64,000 bases of DNA. Origin: Caldimonas mangrovi (GTDB lineage Bacteria; Pseudomonadota; Gammaproteobacteria; Burkholderiales; Burkholderiaceae_C). The position numbers and the translations under genes were made by a program. The number at the start of each line of letters is the position of its first letter. Within the stretch, counting starts at the first letter, position 1. The stretch covers positions 124,001-188,000 of the forward strand of contig NZ_JAMKFE010000006.1 of NCBI RefSeq assembly GCF_023721835.1, written 5' to 3'. Under the pieces are notes generated by a model that made no database searches, was not told the DNA's origin, and saw only the letters and a list, made by a program, of their open reading frames with translations. This document shows positions 18,102 through 26,396 of this stretch, piece after piece.

Positions 18102-18530
18102 ATGTCGTCGATGTTCTCGGTTTCGCGTTTCCTGCGCAGCACGGCCTGTGCGGTGTCGCTCTGCGTGGGCCTCACGGCTTTTGCGCAGCCGGCGCATGCC
18201 ACGCTGATCTCGACCGAACAGGTCGCTCAGGAGGCCGCCGCGCAGGCACGCACGGCGGCCGGACAGACGCAGCGCGACGCGCTCGCCGGCCACCTCGACC
18301 GGCCCGAGTTGTTGGCCAAGCTGCAGGAGTGGGGCGTCACGCCCGAGCAGGCCCGTGAGCGCGTCGCCGCGCTGACCGACGAGGAAGCTGCAGCGCTGGT
18401 CGCGCAGATCGATTCGGCACCGGCCGGCGGCGACGTGATCGGCGCGATCATCTTCGTGTTCGTGCTGCTGTTGATCACCGACATCCTCGGCTTCACGAAG
18501 ATTTTCCCGTTCACCCGCTCGGTGCGTTGA
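18102..18530 (+). CDS. PA2779-family exported/membrane protein
   Basis: A 142-residue protein of unknown function. A signal peptide ends near AHA (31-33); a helical Gln/Ala/Glu-rich middle follows, then GG at 109-110 and a strongly hydrophobic segment (111-130) ending in a basic tail FTRSVR. Shine-Dalgarno AAGGAG stands 7 bases before ATG 18102; an upstream in-frame ATG at 18075 is less well supported. It is followed after 25 bases by a PA2778-type C39-like peptidase, a pair conserved in several proteobacteria. The double Gly just before the hydrophobic segment could be a cleavage site for that peptidase (inference). Confidence 0.8.
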   Translation: MSSMFSVSRFLRSTACAVSLCVGLTAFAQPAHATLISTEQVAQEAAAQARTAAGQTQRDALAGHLDRPELLAKLQEWGVTPEQARERVAALTDEEAAALVAQIDSAPAGGDVIGAIIFVFVLLLITDILGFTKIFPFTRSVR

Positions 18531-18555
18531 AGGCGCGGGGCAAGCGGCCGCGCGG

Positions 18556-19533
18556 ATGACGAATCCACCGCAGCGCGAACGACGCCGGCTGCTGGCCGGC
18601 GTGGCCGCTTTCGGCGCCGTCTCGCTGACAGGCTGCGCGACGCAGACGGCCGAGCTGCTCGACACGCGTGCGGTGGCTGCCGGGCTGCCCCGGCGCGTCG
18701 AGCTCGCCCAGGTGCCGTTCTTTCCCCAGGACCAGCGCTTCCTTTGCGGCCCGGAGTCGCTGGCAGCGGTGCTGCAGGCGGCAGGCGTCGCTGCGACGCC
18801 GCCGCAATTGGTGCCGCAGGTGTACCTGCCCGGCCGCGAAGGGTCGCTGCAGGCCGAGATGCTTGCCGCGACGCGGCGGCAGGGCGGGGTCGCGGTCATG
18901 CTGCCGCCGCAGCTGGAGGCGTTGTGCCGCGAGCTGGCCGCGGGCACGCCGGTCGTCATCCTGCAGAACCTGGGGCTCGCGGTGTCACCGGTGTGGCACT
19001 ACGCCGTCGCGGTCGGCTATGACCTCGACGAGCGCACGGTGCTGCTGCGTTCCGGTCGTGAGCGCCGCATGGTGATGAGCCTGCGCACGTTCGAGCACAC
19101 CTGGGCACGCTCGGCGTACTGGGCTTTCGTGGCGGTGGCGCCGGGGCTGGTGCCGGTGACGGCCGGCGAAGCCGAGATGACCCGCGCGCTGGTGGCCTTC
19201 GAGCGGGTGGCGGCTCCGGAGCTGGCGTCGCGTGCGTATACCGCTGCAGTGCAGCGATGGCCCGCCAACGTGACGCTGCTGATGGGGCAGGGCAACACGT
19301 TGTATGCTGCCGGGCGCAAACGCGAGGCGGCCGAGGTGTTCGAAGCCACGGCCCGGCACCACGAGCACGGCGCCGCGTGGGTCAACCTCGGGTTGGTCCA
19401 GCTGGAGCTGGGCCACCTGTCGCAAGCCGAGGCCGCCGCGCGCCGCGCGGTCGAACTCGGCGGCAACTGGTCGGCGCAAGCGAACAAACTGCTGCGCAAG
19501 GTCGAAGCCGCACAGCAACAAACCAAGCCATAG
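18556..19533 (+). CDS. PA2778-family C39-like cysteine peptidase lipoprotein with TPR
   Basis: 325 residues. A basic N-terminus and lipobox LTGC (Cys27) mark a lipoprotein. Residues ~48-200 are a papain-like C39_2 domain: PFFPQDQRFLCGPESLA with catalytic Cys64 and the oxyanion Gln upstream, and WHYAVAVGYD with catalytic His148. The C-terminal ~110 residues are TPR-like helices (LYAAGRKREAAEVFEATA, LVQLELGHLSQAEAAARRA). It lies between a PA2779-type membrane protein and a 70-residue membrane protein on the same strand with gaps of 25 and 15 bases, so the three are probably co-transcribed. Its natural substrate is not known. Confidence 0.85.
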   Translation: MTNPPQRERRRLLAGVAAFGAVSLTGCATQTAELLDTRAVAAGLPRRVELAQVPFFPQDQRFLCGPESLAAVLQAAGVAATPPQLVPQVYLPGREGSLQAEMLAATRRQGGVAVMLPPQLEALCRELAAGTPVVILQNLGLAVSPVWHYAVAVGYDLDERTVLLRSGRERRMVMSLRTFEHTWARSAYWAFVAVAPGLVPVTAGEAEMTRALVAFERVAAPELASRAYTAAVQRWPANVTLLMGQGNTLYAAGRKREAAEVFEATARHHEHGAAWVNLGLVQLELGHLSQAEAAARRAVELGGNWSAQANKLLRKVEAAQQQTKP

Positions 19534-19548
19534 TCGGAGAGAGTCAGC

Positions 19549-19761
19549 ATGAAAACCGTTCTGGCGGTCGTGGGAGCGGCCTTGATCGTGCTCGGCGGCG
19601 TGATCCTGTTCAACGGGCTGTCGTTTTCGTCGAACGAGACCGTGTTCCAGTTGGGCGAGTTCAAGGCGCAGGTGCAGACCGAGAAGCGCCTGCCGACATG
19701 GTCGGGCGGCCTGGCGCTGGCGGCCGGCGTCGTGCTGCTGGTCGTGGGCCTGAAGAAGTGA
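19549..19761 (+). CDS. Small two-helix inner membrane protein (DUF3185-like)
   Basis: 70 residues: a hydrophobic helix (about 3-25), a short polar loop (SSNETVFQLGEFKAQVQTEKR), and a second helix (about 50-68) ending in Lys-Lys. Both ends are probably cytoplasmic, or a hairpin in the inner membrane. Similar short proteins are annotated as DUF3185, with no known function. It follows the C39-like peptidase after 15 bases and has a weak purine-rich leader (GGAGAGAG). Confidence 0.65.
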   Translation: MKTVLAVVGAALIVLGGVILFNGLSFSSNETVFQLGEFKAQVQTEKRLPTWSGGLALAAGVVLLVVGLKK

Positions 19762-19784
19762 GCCTGGCGTCGCCGCCGCGCGCC

Positions 19785-19833
19785 GCGCCGCTGGCGTCCC
19801 CCCTGGGGGCGCACGAAGCGCGCAGGGGGAGCG
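19785..19833. repeat. GC-rich intergenic repeat, copy 1
   Basis: Between convergent genes. It shares a skeleton with copy 2 (24491-24555): CCGCTGGYGTC, then a C run and G run that can pair (CCCCCTGGGGG), then a GC-rich spacer and AGGGG. The self-complementary centre suggests a hairpin and perhaps a two-way terminator. Similar sequences are common in intergenic DNA of related Burkholderiales (from memory, not searched). Confidence 0.5.
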
Positions 19834-20850
19834 TCAAAACGTCTCGTCGCCGCGCAGATAGCGCCACTGGCCCGGCGGCAGGTCGCCGAGCATCACGCGC
19901 CCGATGCGGACGCGCTTGAGCCCGACCACCTTCAGCCCCACGGCTTCGCACATGCGCCGGATCTGCCGCTTCTTGCCTTCGCGCAGCACGAAGCGCAGCT
20001 GATCCTCGTTCTGCCACCACACTTTGGCCGGCAGCAGCGGCTTGCCGTCCAGCCACAAACCGTGGTTGAGCGTGCCCAGGTCGGCCTCGGGGAAGACGTC
20101 GCGCACCGGCCCGGGCCGGCCGTATTGCACGCGCACCAGGTATTCCTTCTCGATCTCCGAGTCGTGTCCGATCAGCCGCTTCGCGATGCGGCCGTCCTGC
20201 GTCAGCACCAGCAGCCCGACCGAGTCGATGTCCAGCCGGCCGGCGGGCGCGAGGTTGCGCAGGTGTTCGCGCTTGAAGCGCAGCCCGGTCGGGTCGCCGT
20301 TCCAGTGGTTCTGCGGCGTGACCAGTGTCACCGCCGGCTCGTAGCCGTCTTCGGCCTGGCCGCTCACATACCCGATCGGCTTGTTCAGCAAGACCGTGAC
20401 GAGTTGGGCCTGGAAGGCCCTGGCAGCCGGGTCGACGGTGATCTGCTGCTCGGGCGAGACCCGTGCGCCGAGTTCGCTGACGACCGCGCCGTCGACGCGC
20501 ACCCAGCCGCGCGCGATCCACTCGTCGGCTTCACGGCGCGAGGCGAGGCCGAGTTCGCTCATGCGCTTCGACAGGCGCGGGTGTTGTTCGTCCGCGGCTG
20601 GTGCGGCGCGGGTGACAGGCCGGGCGGGCGCTGGCGGTGCAGCGACGGGCGGTGTGGGAACCGGCCGCGTGGCAGCAGGCTCGGCGCGCGGCTCGCGTTT
20701 TTCGGGCGGCGTGTGCGGCTGCGTCGCGGCAGCCGGCTTCATCGTGCGCGAGCGCGGCGCGGAGCCGATGCCGCGCACGGGCGGCCGGTCGCGCCGCTTC
20801 TCGGCCTTCTTGGCCGCCGGCGGCAGGGAAATCTTCGGGCGCTGGGTCAT
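19834..20850 (-). CDS. 23S rRNA pseudouridine synthase (RsuA/RluB/RluF group)
   Basis: 338 residues. The first ~90 are disordered, rich in Pro, Ala, Arg and Lys. An S4 RNA-binding domain follows ([24 protein letters not shown]), then the RsuA-type catalytic domain with the active-site Asp in [18 protein letters not shown], and the C-terminal [11 protein letters not shown] motif. The S4 segment and domain lengths look most like RluF/RluB, which modify helix 69-90 region uridines of 23S rRNA; I cannot choose between them. The stop touches the intergenic repeat. Confidence 0.9.
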   Translation of the reverse strand: MTQRPKISLPPAAKKAEKRRDRPPVRGIGSAPRSRTMKPAAATQPHTPPEKREPRAEPAATRPVPTPPVAAPPAPARPVTRAAPAADEQHPRLSKRMSELGLASRREADEWIARGWVRVDGAVVSELGARVSPEQQITVDPAARAFQAQLVTVLLNKPIGYVSGQAEDGYEPAVTLVTPQNHWNGDPTGLRFKREHLRNLAPAGRLDIDSVGLLVLTQDGRIAKRLIGHDSEIEKEYLVRVQYGRPGPVRDVFPEADLGTLNHGLWLDGKPLLPAKVWWQNEDQLRFVLREGKKRQIRRMCEAVGLKVVGLKRVRIGRVMLGDLPPGQWRYLRGDETF

Positions 20851-20898
20851 CGTGGGGTCACACCGGAAACCACGATTGGACCACGACGCGCGGCCCCC

Positions 20899-21753
20899 TC
20901 AGGGCTTCCAGCCGAACAGATCCCTCAGTGCTTCCTCGTAATGCGCCTGCCCGACCGAGTGGGTGCTGTGGTGCGAGCCGCCCTCGACCAGCACCCAACG
21001 CTTCGGCTCCGAGGCGTTCTCGTACAGCGCCCGGCCGAGTTCGGGCTTGATCAGGGTGTCGTCGCTGCCGTGCACCACCAGCACCGGCGCCCGGACGCGC
21101 GCGATGCGCTCGGCCGAATCGAAGCGTTGCGTGATCAGCCAGCTCACCGGCAACCAGCCCCAGCGCATGGTCGAGAACACGTCGGCCACCGACGTGAACG
21201 TACCCTCGAGCATCAGGCCTTGCACGTCCGCGACCTCGGAAGCGAGGTGGACAGCGATCGCGCCGCCCAGCGAGTGGCCGAAGATGTAGCGCTGCTGTGC
21301 CGGGTATCGATGTGCCAGCCAGTCCCAGGCGGCGCCCGCGTCTTCGTGGGCCAGCGATTCGGAGGGGAGTGCGGCGCTGCTGCGGCCGAAGCCGCGGTAG
21401 TCGATCGCGAGCACGCTGAAGCCCATCGACTGCATCCGGCGCACCCGGTGCGCGCTGCCGTTGACGCCCCAGCGGGCGCCATGCAGATACAGCAGCACGG
21501 GCGCGTTCGCCTCGGGCCGGGGATGCCACAGCGCGTGCAGTCGGGCCGGTTGGCCGGTTTCCTGCGACGCGAATTCGATCCATACGTCCGCCATTCCCTC
21601 GGTTGCCTGCAAGCCCCTGCGCCACGATTCGGTTTCGGGCTGGAAGATCCATCGACGCTGCTGCGTGTCGAGTGCCGAGCAGCCCGCGAGCAGCGAGAAC
21701 AAGGTGGCAAGGGCCAGCGCGAGGCGCCAGCCGTGGCGGAGGAGGGACGTCAT
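20899..21753 (-). CDS. Alpha/beta hydrolase lipoprotein
   Basis: 284 residues. The start at ATG 21753 gives a signal ending in lipobox LLAGC, so the protein is probably a membrane-anchored lipoprotein. The alpha/beta hydrolase fold has an oxyanion YLHGARWGVNGS segment, nucleophile Ser in GHSLGG, Asp in VHGSDDT and His in GGSHHS. It resembles the YfhR/BEM46 (ABHD13-like) group, esterases or thioesterases of unknown substrate. It lies between mutL (114-base gap) and the pseudouridine synthase on the same strand. Confidence 0.85.
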   Translation of the reverse strand: MTSLLRHGWRLALALATLFSLLAGCSALDTQQRRWIFQPETESWRRGLQATEGMADVWIEFASQETGQPARLHALWHPRPEANAPVLLYLHGARWGVNGSAHRVRRMQSMGFSVLAIDYRGFGRSSAALPSESLAHEDAGAAWDWLAHRYPAQQRYIFGHSLGGAIAVHLASEVADVQGLMLEGTFTSVADVFSTMRWGWLPVSWLITQRFDSAERIARVRAPVLVVHGSDDTLIKPELGRALYENASEPKRWVLVEGGSHHSTHSVGQAHYEEALRDLFGWKP

Positions 21754-21867
21754 GGCGGAAGAAAGACCCGGCCAGCGTACCGAAAGTTCAGGGCCGGGCG
21801 GTGCCGGTGCACACCAAGGTGCGCAACCCTTCACGTTCTTTTTTGGCTTGTTCTTCGAGCGCGGGAA

Positions 21868-23694
21868 TCAACGCCCGCGCATGAACAGGGAATCCAGTTC
21901 CCGCAGTGTCAGCTGCCGCCAGGTCGGGCGGCCATGGTTGCACTGGTCGGCACGCTCGGTGCGCTCCATGTCGCGCAGCAGCGCGTTCATCTCGTCGAGC
22001 GTCAGCTTGCGGTTGGCGCGCACGGCGCCATGGCAGGCCATGGTCGCGAGCAGTTCGTGCTGGGCGCGCTGGATCACGTTGCTGGCGTCGTACTGCGCCA
22101 GCTCGGCGAGCACGCTGCGGGCGAGTTCGACGACGTCGGCGTCGGCCAGCGCCGCCGGGCGCGAACGGATCGCCAGCGTGCCGGGGCCGAGCGGCGTGAC
22201 GTCGAGGCCCAGCGTCAACAGCGCCTCGCGTTGTGCCTCTGCGGCAGCCACTTCCGGCGGCGTGGCGGAGAAGGTGGCGGGGATCAGCAGCGGTTGCGTC
22301 TCGATGCGCTGGGCCGCCAGGTTGCTTTTCAACTGCTCGTAGACGATGCGCTCGTGCGCCGCGTGCATGTCGACGATCACCAGGCCGTGTGCGTTCTCGG
22401 CCAGCACGTAGATGCCGCCGATCTGCGCGACCGCGCGGCCCAGCGGCCAGGCGTCGGCGTCGGCCCATGCTGGCGCGGGTGCCGAGGGCGCCGCCGCGGC
22501 CGAAGGCTGCCATGCCGGCGGAGCTTCGCGCGCGTAGAGCACGGCCGCCTGCTGCAGACCGAGGCTGCCTTGCGCCGACGGTGGCGCCCACGCGGCAGCC
22601 GGGCCGAAGCCGGCGCGAGGCGCAGCAGAGGGTGCTGCGGCGGGCCAGGCCAGCGATGGCGCGGCCGTGCCTTCCGGTGCGGCCAGTGCGCGCGAAGCCG
22701 CCAGCGCCGCATCGACCGCGTGCCGCACCGCCTGGTGCACTTCACGCGACTCCCGAAAGCGGACCTCGATCTTGGTCGGATGCACGTTCACGTCGACGCG
22801 GTCGGGCGGAATCTCGACGAACAGCACATAGGTCGGCTGGCGGCCGCCGTGCAGCACGTCCTCGTAGGCCGAGCGCACGCCGTGCGCCAGCAGCTTGTCG
22901 CGGACGTAGCGGCCGTTGACATAGCAGTACTGCTGGTCGGCCCGCGCGCGCGCGGCGTCCGGCGTGCCGGCGCGGCCGGTGATCGTGACCGGCCCGACGC
23001 GCGCCTCGACCGCCCGGCTTTGCCCGACAAAATCGTCGCCCAGCACGTCCTTCACACGCTGTTCGGGCGTGCCGCGGCGCCATTGCTCCACCAGCTTGCC
23101 CTCGTGCCAGACGGCGAAGGACACGTCGGGACGCGCCAGCGCGTGGCGACGCACCGCTTCGACGCAGTGCGCCAACTCGGTGGCGTCGGTCTTCAGGAAC
23201 TTGCGTCGCGCGGGCGTGTTGAAAAACAGCTCGCGCACCTCGACGCTGGTACCGACCCCGCGTGCGGCGGGGGCCAGCTCGCCCGAGCGCGCATCCAGCC
23301 GCCAGGCGTGCGCCGCTTCGGCCGTGCGGCTGAGCACCGACACGTCGGCCACCGACGCGATGGCGGCCAGCGCTTCGCCGCGAAAACCCATCGTCGATAC
23401 CGATTCCAGGTCGGGCAGCGACGCGATCTTGCTGGTTGCGTGGCGACGCAGCGCCAGCGGCAGGTCGCCCTCGACGATGCCGCAACCGTTGTCCTCGACC
23501 ACGACGCTGCGCACGCCCCCGGCCAGCAGCTTGATGCCCACTTCGCTGGCGCCGGCATCGAGCGCGTTGTCGACCAGCTCCCGCACCACCGAGGCCGGGC
23601 GCTCGACCACCTCGCCGGCGGCGATCTGGCTGATGAGTTCGTCGGGCAGTTCACGGATCGGGCGGCGCGCGACGGGAGCGGGGACGGCATTCAT
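21868..23694 (-). CDS. mutL: DNA mismatch repair protein MutL
   Basis: 608 residues. N-terminal GHKL ATPase: IAAGEVVERPASVVRELVDNALDAG with the ATP-binding Glu/Asn, DNGCGI, and TMGFRGEAL. The middle is a Pro/Ala-rich linker (about 340-410); the C-terminal dimerisation domain holds VDMHAAHERI and AACHGAVRANRKL-like helices. The C-terminus shows the CHGA segment but I do not see the DQHAxxExxxE endonuclease motif; the motif reads DMHAAHERIVYE, which does fit, so latent nicking activity is possible. A TAGAAT box ends 6 bases before the ATG, with no leader and no Shine-Dalgarno. mutS is in the same window. Confidence 0.96.
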   Translation of the reverse strand: MNAVPAPVARRPIRELPDELISQIAAGEVVERPASVVRELVDNALDAGASEVGIKLLAGGVRSVVVEDNGCGIVEGDLPLALRRHATSKIASLPDLESVSTMGFRGEALAAIASVADVSVLSRTAEAAHAWRLDARSGELAPAARGVGTSVEVRELFFNTPARRKFLKTDATELAHCVEAVRRHALARPDVSFAVWHEGKLVEQWRRGTPEQRVKDVLGDDFVGQSRAVEARVGPVTITGRAGTPDAARARADQQYCYVNGRYVRDKLLAHGVRSAYEDVLHGGRQPTYVLFVEIPPDRVDVNVHPTKIEVRFRESREVHQAVRHAVDAALAASRALAAPEGTAAPSLAWPAAAPSAAPRAGFGPAAAWAPPSAQGSLGLQQAAVLYAREAPPAWQPSAAAAPSAPAPAWADADAWPLGRAVAQIGGIYVLAENAHGLVIVDMHAAHERIVYEQLKSNLAAQRIETQPLLIPATFSATPPEVAAAEAQREALLTLGLDVTPLGPGTLAIRSRPAALADADVVELARSVLAELAQYDASNVIQRAQHELLATMACHGAVRANRKLTLDEMNALLRDMERTERADQCNHGRPTWRQLTLRELDSLFMRGR

Positions 23695-23700
23695 GCCGGC

Positions 23701-23706
23701 ATTCTA
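23701..23706 (-). promoter_or_regulatory. Putative -10 box of mutL, 6 bases before its ATG
   Basis: Minus-strand TAGAAT preceded by GCTTCCC. Only GCCGGC separates it from ATG, so transcription would start on or beside the A of ATG, giving a leaderless message. No clear -35 at the right distance. Confidence 0.4.
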
Positions 23707-23763
23707 GGGAAGCACCGCCGCCGTGCCGCTACAGGGCCTTACCGCCCTGTCTCGGCACACCGC

Positions 23764-23769
23764 GATAAT
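23764..23769 (+). promoter_or_regulatory. Putative -10 box of the dedA gene, 7 bases before its ATG
   Basis: GATAAT, then CCGCGCC and ATG 23777. No Shine-Dalgarno fits in seven bases, again suggesting a leaderless transcript, divergent from mutL. Confidence 0.4.
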
Positions 23770-23776
23770 CCGCGCC

Positions 23777-24424
23777 ATGGAATTGGTCACCTTCCTCATC
23801 GACTTCATCCTGCACGTCGACCAGCACCTGGCCGCTTTCGTGCAGCAGTACGGCGCCTGGGTCTATGCGCTGCTGTTCGCCATCGTGTTCGTCGAGACCG
23901 GGCTGGTGGTGATGCCGTTCCTGCCCGGCGATTCGCTGCTGTTCGTCGTCGGCGCCATGTGTGGCGCCGGCCACATGGACCTGTCCCTGTCGATCGGCCT
24001 GCTGCTCGCAGCGGCGATCGCCGGCGACCAGCTCAACTACAGCATCGGCCGCTATTTCGGCCCCAAGGTGTTCCGCTGGGAGCAGTCGCGCTTCTTCAAC
24101 AAGGCGGCCTTCAACCAGGCACATGCGTTCTACGAGCGCCATGGCGGCATCACGATCATCCTGGCGCGCTTCATGCCGTTCATTCGCACCTTCGCGCCCT
24201 TCGTGGCCGGCGTCGCCGAGATGAACCGCGCCAGGTTCACCCTCTACAACGTGATCGGCGCAGTGCTGTGGGTCGTCGGCATCACCGTCGCCGGCTACCT
24301 GTTCGGCAATCTCCCCCTCGTGCAGGACAACCTGAGCAAGATCATCTGGGGCCTGATCCTGATCCCCGGCCTGATCGCGATCTTCGGCGCCTGGAAAACC
24401 CGCCGCAGCGCGCCGGTGGCGTAA
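23777..24424 (+). CDS. DedA/SNARE-associated family inner membrane protein
   Basis: 215 residues with about five hydrophobic segments. Family landmarks are FVETGLVVMPFLPGDSLLF near residues 39-57, the amphipathic GDQLNYSIGRYFGPKVF, and the conserved RFMPFIRTFAPFVAGVAEM motif with functional Arg residues. DedA proteins act in lipid-carrier or phospholipid flipping and membrane homeostasis (undecaprenyl phosphate recycling for some). ATG 23777 gives the normal length; an upstream in-frame codon at 23723 would add an unlikely tail. It is divergent from mutL. Confidence 0.92.
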   Translation: MELVTFLIDFILHVDQHLAAFVQQYGAWVYALLFAIVFVETGLVVMPFLPGDSLLFVVGAMCGAGHMDLSLSIGLLLAAAIAGDQLNYSIGRYFGPKVFRWEQSRFFNKAAFNQAHAFYERHGGITIILARFMPFIRTFAPFVAGVAEMNRARFTLYNVIGAVLWVVGITVAGYLFGNLPLVQDNLSKIIWGLILIPGLIAIFGAWKTRRSAPVA

Positions 24425-24490
24425 GCCCTCACGAAGCGACCCTCAGAAGAACCACTGGTGGCGGGGCCGCCGTCATCGAGTGACACCGCG

Positions 24491-24555
24491 GAGCCGGCTT
24501 TGCCGGTCCGCTGGTGTCGCCCCTTGAGGGGCGGCCGCAGGCCGTAGGGGTGGGC
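24491..24555. repeat. GC-rich intergenic repeat, copy 2
   Basis: Between dedA and the convergent amiC. Begins with hairpin CCGGC-TTT-GCCGG, then CCGCTGGTGTCGCCCC, TTGA, GGGGCGGCC, ending in TAGGGGTGGG. The CCGCTGG-YGTC and paired CCCC/GGGG blocks match copy 1 at 19785-19833. It may end transcription from both sides. Confidence 0.5.
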
Positions 24556-24558
24556 CGG

Positions 24559-25929
24559 CTAGACCTGCCGGTTGCGCGCCAACGGCGGGTTCTTCGCGAA
24601 ATACTGCTTGATGCCCTTCATCATCGCGTCGACCAGTTCCTGCTGGTAGGTCGCGCTGCGCAGCTTGGACTCCTCTTCCGGGTTCGAGATGAAGGCCGTT
24701 TCGACCAGGATGGACGGCACGTCAGGCGCCTTCAGCACCGCAAAGCCGGCCTGCTCGACGCGCGGTTTGTGCAGCCGGCCGACGCGGCCGATCTGGCCGA
24801 GCACCTCGTGGCCGATGCGCAGGCTGTCGTTGATCTGCGCGGTGGTCGACATGTCGAGCAGTGCGCGCATCACGTGCCGGTCGCTGTGCTTGATGTTGAC
24901 GCCGCCGACCAGGTCGGCCGCATTCTCCTTGTTGGCGATCCAGCGCGCTGCGGTGCTCGTCGCGCCGCGCTCGGACAGCGCGAACACCGAGGCGCCCCGC
25001 GCCTTGGGCGTGATGAAGGCGTCGGCGTGAATGGAAATGAACAGGTCGGCCTGCACGCGCCGCGCCTTGTCGACCCGCTGGTGCAGTGGCACGAAAAAGT
25101 CGGCGTCGCGCGTCATCATCGCGCGCATGTTGGGTTCGGCATTGATGCGGTCGCGCAGCTTGCGCGCCACCTGCAGCACCACGTCCTTTTCCTTCAGGCC
25201 ACTCGGCCCGATCGCGCCCGGGTCCTCGCCGCCATGGCCTGGGTCGAGCGCAACGATCACGAGCCGGTCGATCTTCTTCAGGGTGCCCGGATCGACTTCG
25301 GCGCGGCGGGTGACCGGCGCGGTGGGGCCGGGCGTTGGCACCGGGGGAGCCGATGCAGGAGGGGCCGCGGCGACCGGCGGCTGCGAATCGGGCGGCCCCA
25401 TGCGCCCGATGAAGTCGCCGAGCGCGTCGTCCATCGCGGCCTGGGCCTGCTTTTCGGCCTGCTCCCTCTCGCGGATCAGCGCCAGCAGCGGGTCGGGCGG
25501 CACCGTGGGGTAGAGATCGAACACCAGCCGGTGCTGGTAGGCGGCGACCGGCGCGAGCGTGAACACCTGGGGCGCCACGGCCTGCTTCAGGTCGATCACC
25601 AGACGCACCACACGCGGCTGGTTCTGCCCCATGCGCACGCCCGCGATGTAGGGGTCGTCAGACTGCACCTTGCCGACGATGTCGCGCAGCGTCGGGCTCA
25701 GCTCGAGCCCGTCGATGTCGATCACGATGCGGTGCGGGTCGCCGATCATGAAGTGCCGGGCGACGAGATGGGTGTCGCTTTCGAGCGTGACGCGGGTGTA
25801 GTCGGACGATGGCCACACACGCACCGCGACGATGGTCGCGCCGTAGGCGAGTTGCGGAGCGGCCAGCAGCAGCACGAGGCTGCCGCTGCCGACGACGAAG
25901 TTGCGGCGCTTGATCGACGTCGTCGTCAT
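24559..25929 (-). CDS. amiC: N-acetylmuramoyl-L-alanine amidase, AmiC type, Tat-exported
   Basis: Zn amidase that splits septal peptidoglycan during daughter-cell separation. 456 residues: Tat-type signal with KRRNFVV and a hydrophobic stretch ending near AYG; AMIN domain (about 30-140) that places it at the septum; a Pro/Ala linker (about 195-225); and the Amidase_3 domain with ALDPGHGGEDPGAIG (first Zn His), the metal Glu, SIHADAF (second His) and the catalytic Glu in ILVETAFISNPEEE. The ATG overlaps the tsaE stop by four bases, the common tsaE-amiC pairing. Confidence 0.95.
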   Translation of the reverse strand: MTTTSIKRRNFVVGSGSLVLLLAAPQLAYGATIVAVRVWPSSDYTRVTLESDTHLVARHFMIGDPHRIVIDIDGLELSPTLRDIVGKVQSDDPYIAGVRMGQNQPRVVRLVIDLKQAVAPQVFTLAPVAAYQHRLVFDLYPTVPPDPLLALIREREQAEKQAQAAMDDALGDFIGRMGPPDSQPPVAAAPPASAPPVPTPGPTAPVTRRAEVDPGTLKKIDRLVIVALDPGHGGEDPGAIGPSGLKEKDVVLQVARKLRDRINAEPNMRAMMTRDADFFVPLHQRVDKARRVQADLFISIHADAFITPKARGASVFALSERGATSTAARWIANKENAADLVGGVNIKHSDRHVMRALLDMSTTAQINDSLRIGHEVLGQIGRVGRLHKPRVEQAGFAVLKAPDVPSILVETAFISNPEEESKLRSATYQQELVDAMMKGIKQYFAKNPPLARNRQV

Positions 25930-26396
25930 GGCAGCAGCGCCGCCCCGGCGGGGGTCAGGGCAGTGAGCATCACGTGGCGTTGGTCGTTGTCGGACACCTG
26001 AAGTTCCATTCGCAGGTCGGGCGCCGGCAGCAGCGGGCCGGCGTGGTCGGGCCACTCGGCGAGCTTCAGGCCCGGGCTCGTGAACACCTCGCGAAAGCCG
26101 GCGTCTTCCCATTCGCGGGGGTCGTCGAAGCGATAGAAATCGAAGTGCCACGCGTGCAGCGACGGCAATTCATACGGCTCCATCACCGCATAGGTGGGGC
26201 TCTTGATGCGGCCGGCGGCACCGAGCGCGCGCAACAGGTGCCGCACGAACGTGGTCTTGCCGGCGCCCAAGGCCCCCTGCAGCTCGATGAAGGCGTTGCG
26301 GATCTCGGGCTTCTCGGCCAGCGCCCGGGCAAAGGCCGCACACGCGGCCTCGTCGGGCCACAGGAGCTGGCGGGTTCCTAGAATCGGTGGATGCAT
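25926..26396 (-). CDS. tsaE: tRNA t6A biosynthesis ATPase TsaE
   Basis: P-loop ATPase that drives the TsaBD complex in making threonylcarbamoyl-A37 of ANN-decoding tRNAs. 156 residues from ATG 26396, with Walker A GALGAGKTT, SPTYAVMEPYE, HFDFYRFDDP (Walker B region) and LAEWPDHAG. The ATG is the reverse half of ATGCAT, whose forward half is the queG start, so the two divergent coding regions overlap by six bases. A longer reading to 26453 would run deeper into queG and is not favoured. Its stop overlaps amiC. Confidence 0.93.
   Translation of the reverse strand: MHPPILGTRQLLWPDEAACAAFARALAEKPEIRNAFIELQGALGAGKTTFVRHLLRALGAAGRIKSPTYAVMEPYELPSLHAWHFDFYRFDDPREWEDAGFREVFTSPGLKLAEWPDHAGPLLPAPDLRMELQVSDNDQRHVMLTALTPAGAALLP
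26379..26384 (+). promoter_or_regulatory. Putative -10 box of queG, 6 bases before its ATG
   Basis: GTTCCTAGAAT, then CGGTGG and ATG 26391. The predicted start of transcription falls on the A of ATG. The box lies inside the first codons of the divergent tsaE, so the tsaE promoter must be within queG. Confidence 0.4.

Noticed and set aside
23727-23750. A short inverted repeat AGGGCCTTACCGCCCT near the mutL-dedA promoters as an operator
   Set aside because: Imperfect stem of GC-rich bases, without a second copy or link to a regulator; chance is likely at this base composition.
20062-24483. A plus-strand open frame of about 1470 codons
   Set aside because: It runs antisense across the pseudouridine synthase, hydrolase and mutL genes, whose motifs are unmistakable. 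Long antisense frames are expected in very GC-rich DNA, and its protein has biased His/Arg/Gln composition with no domain.
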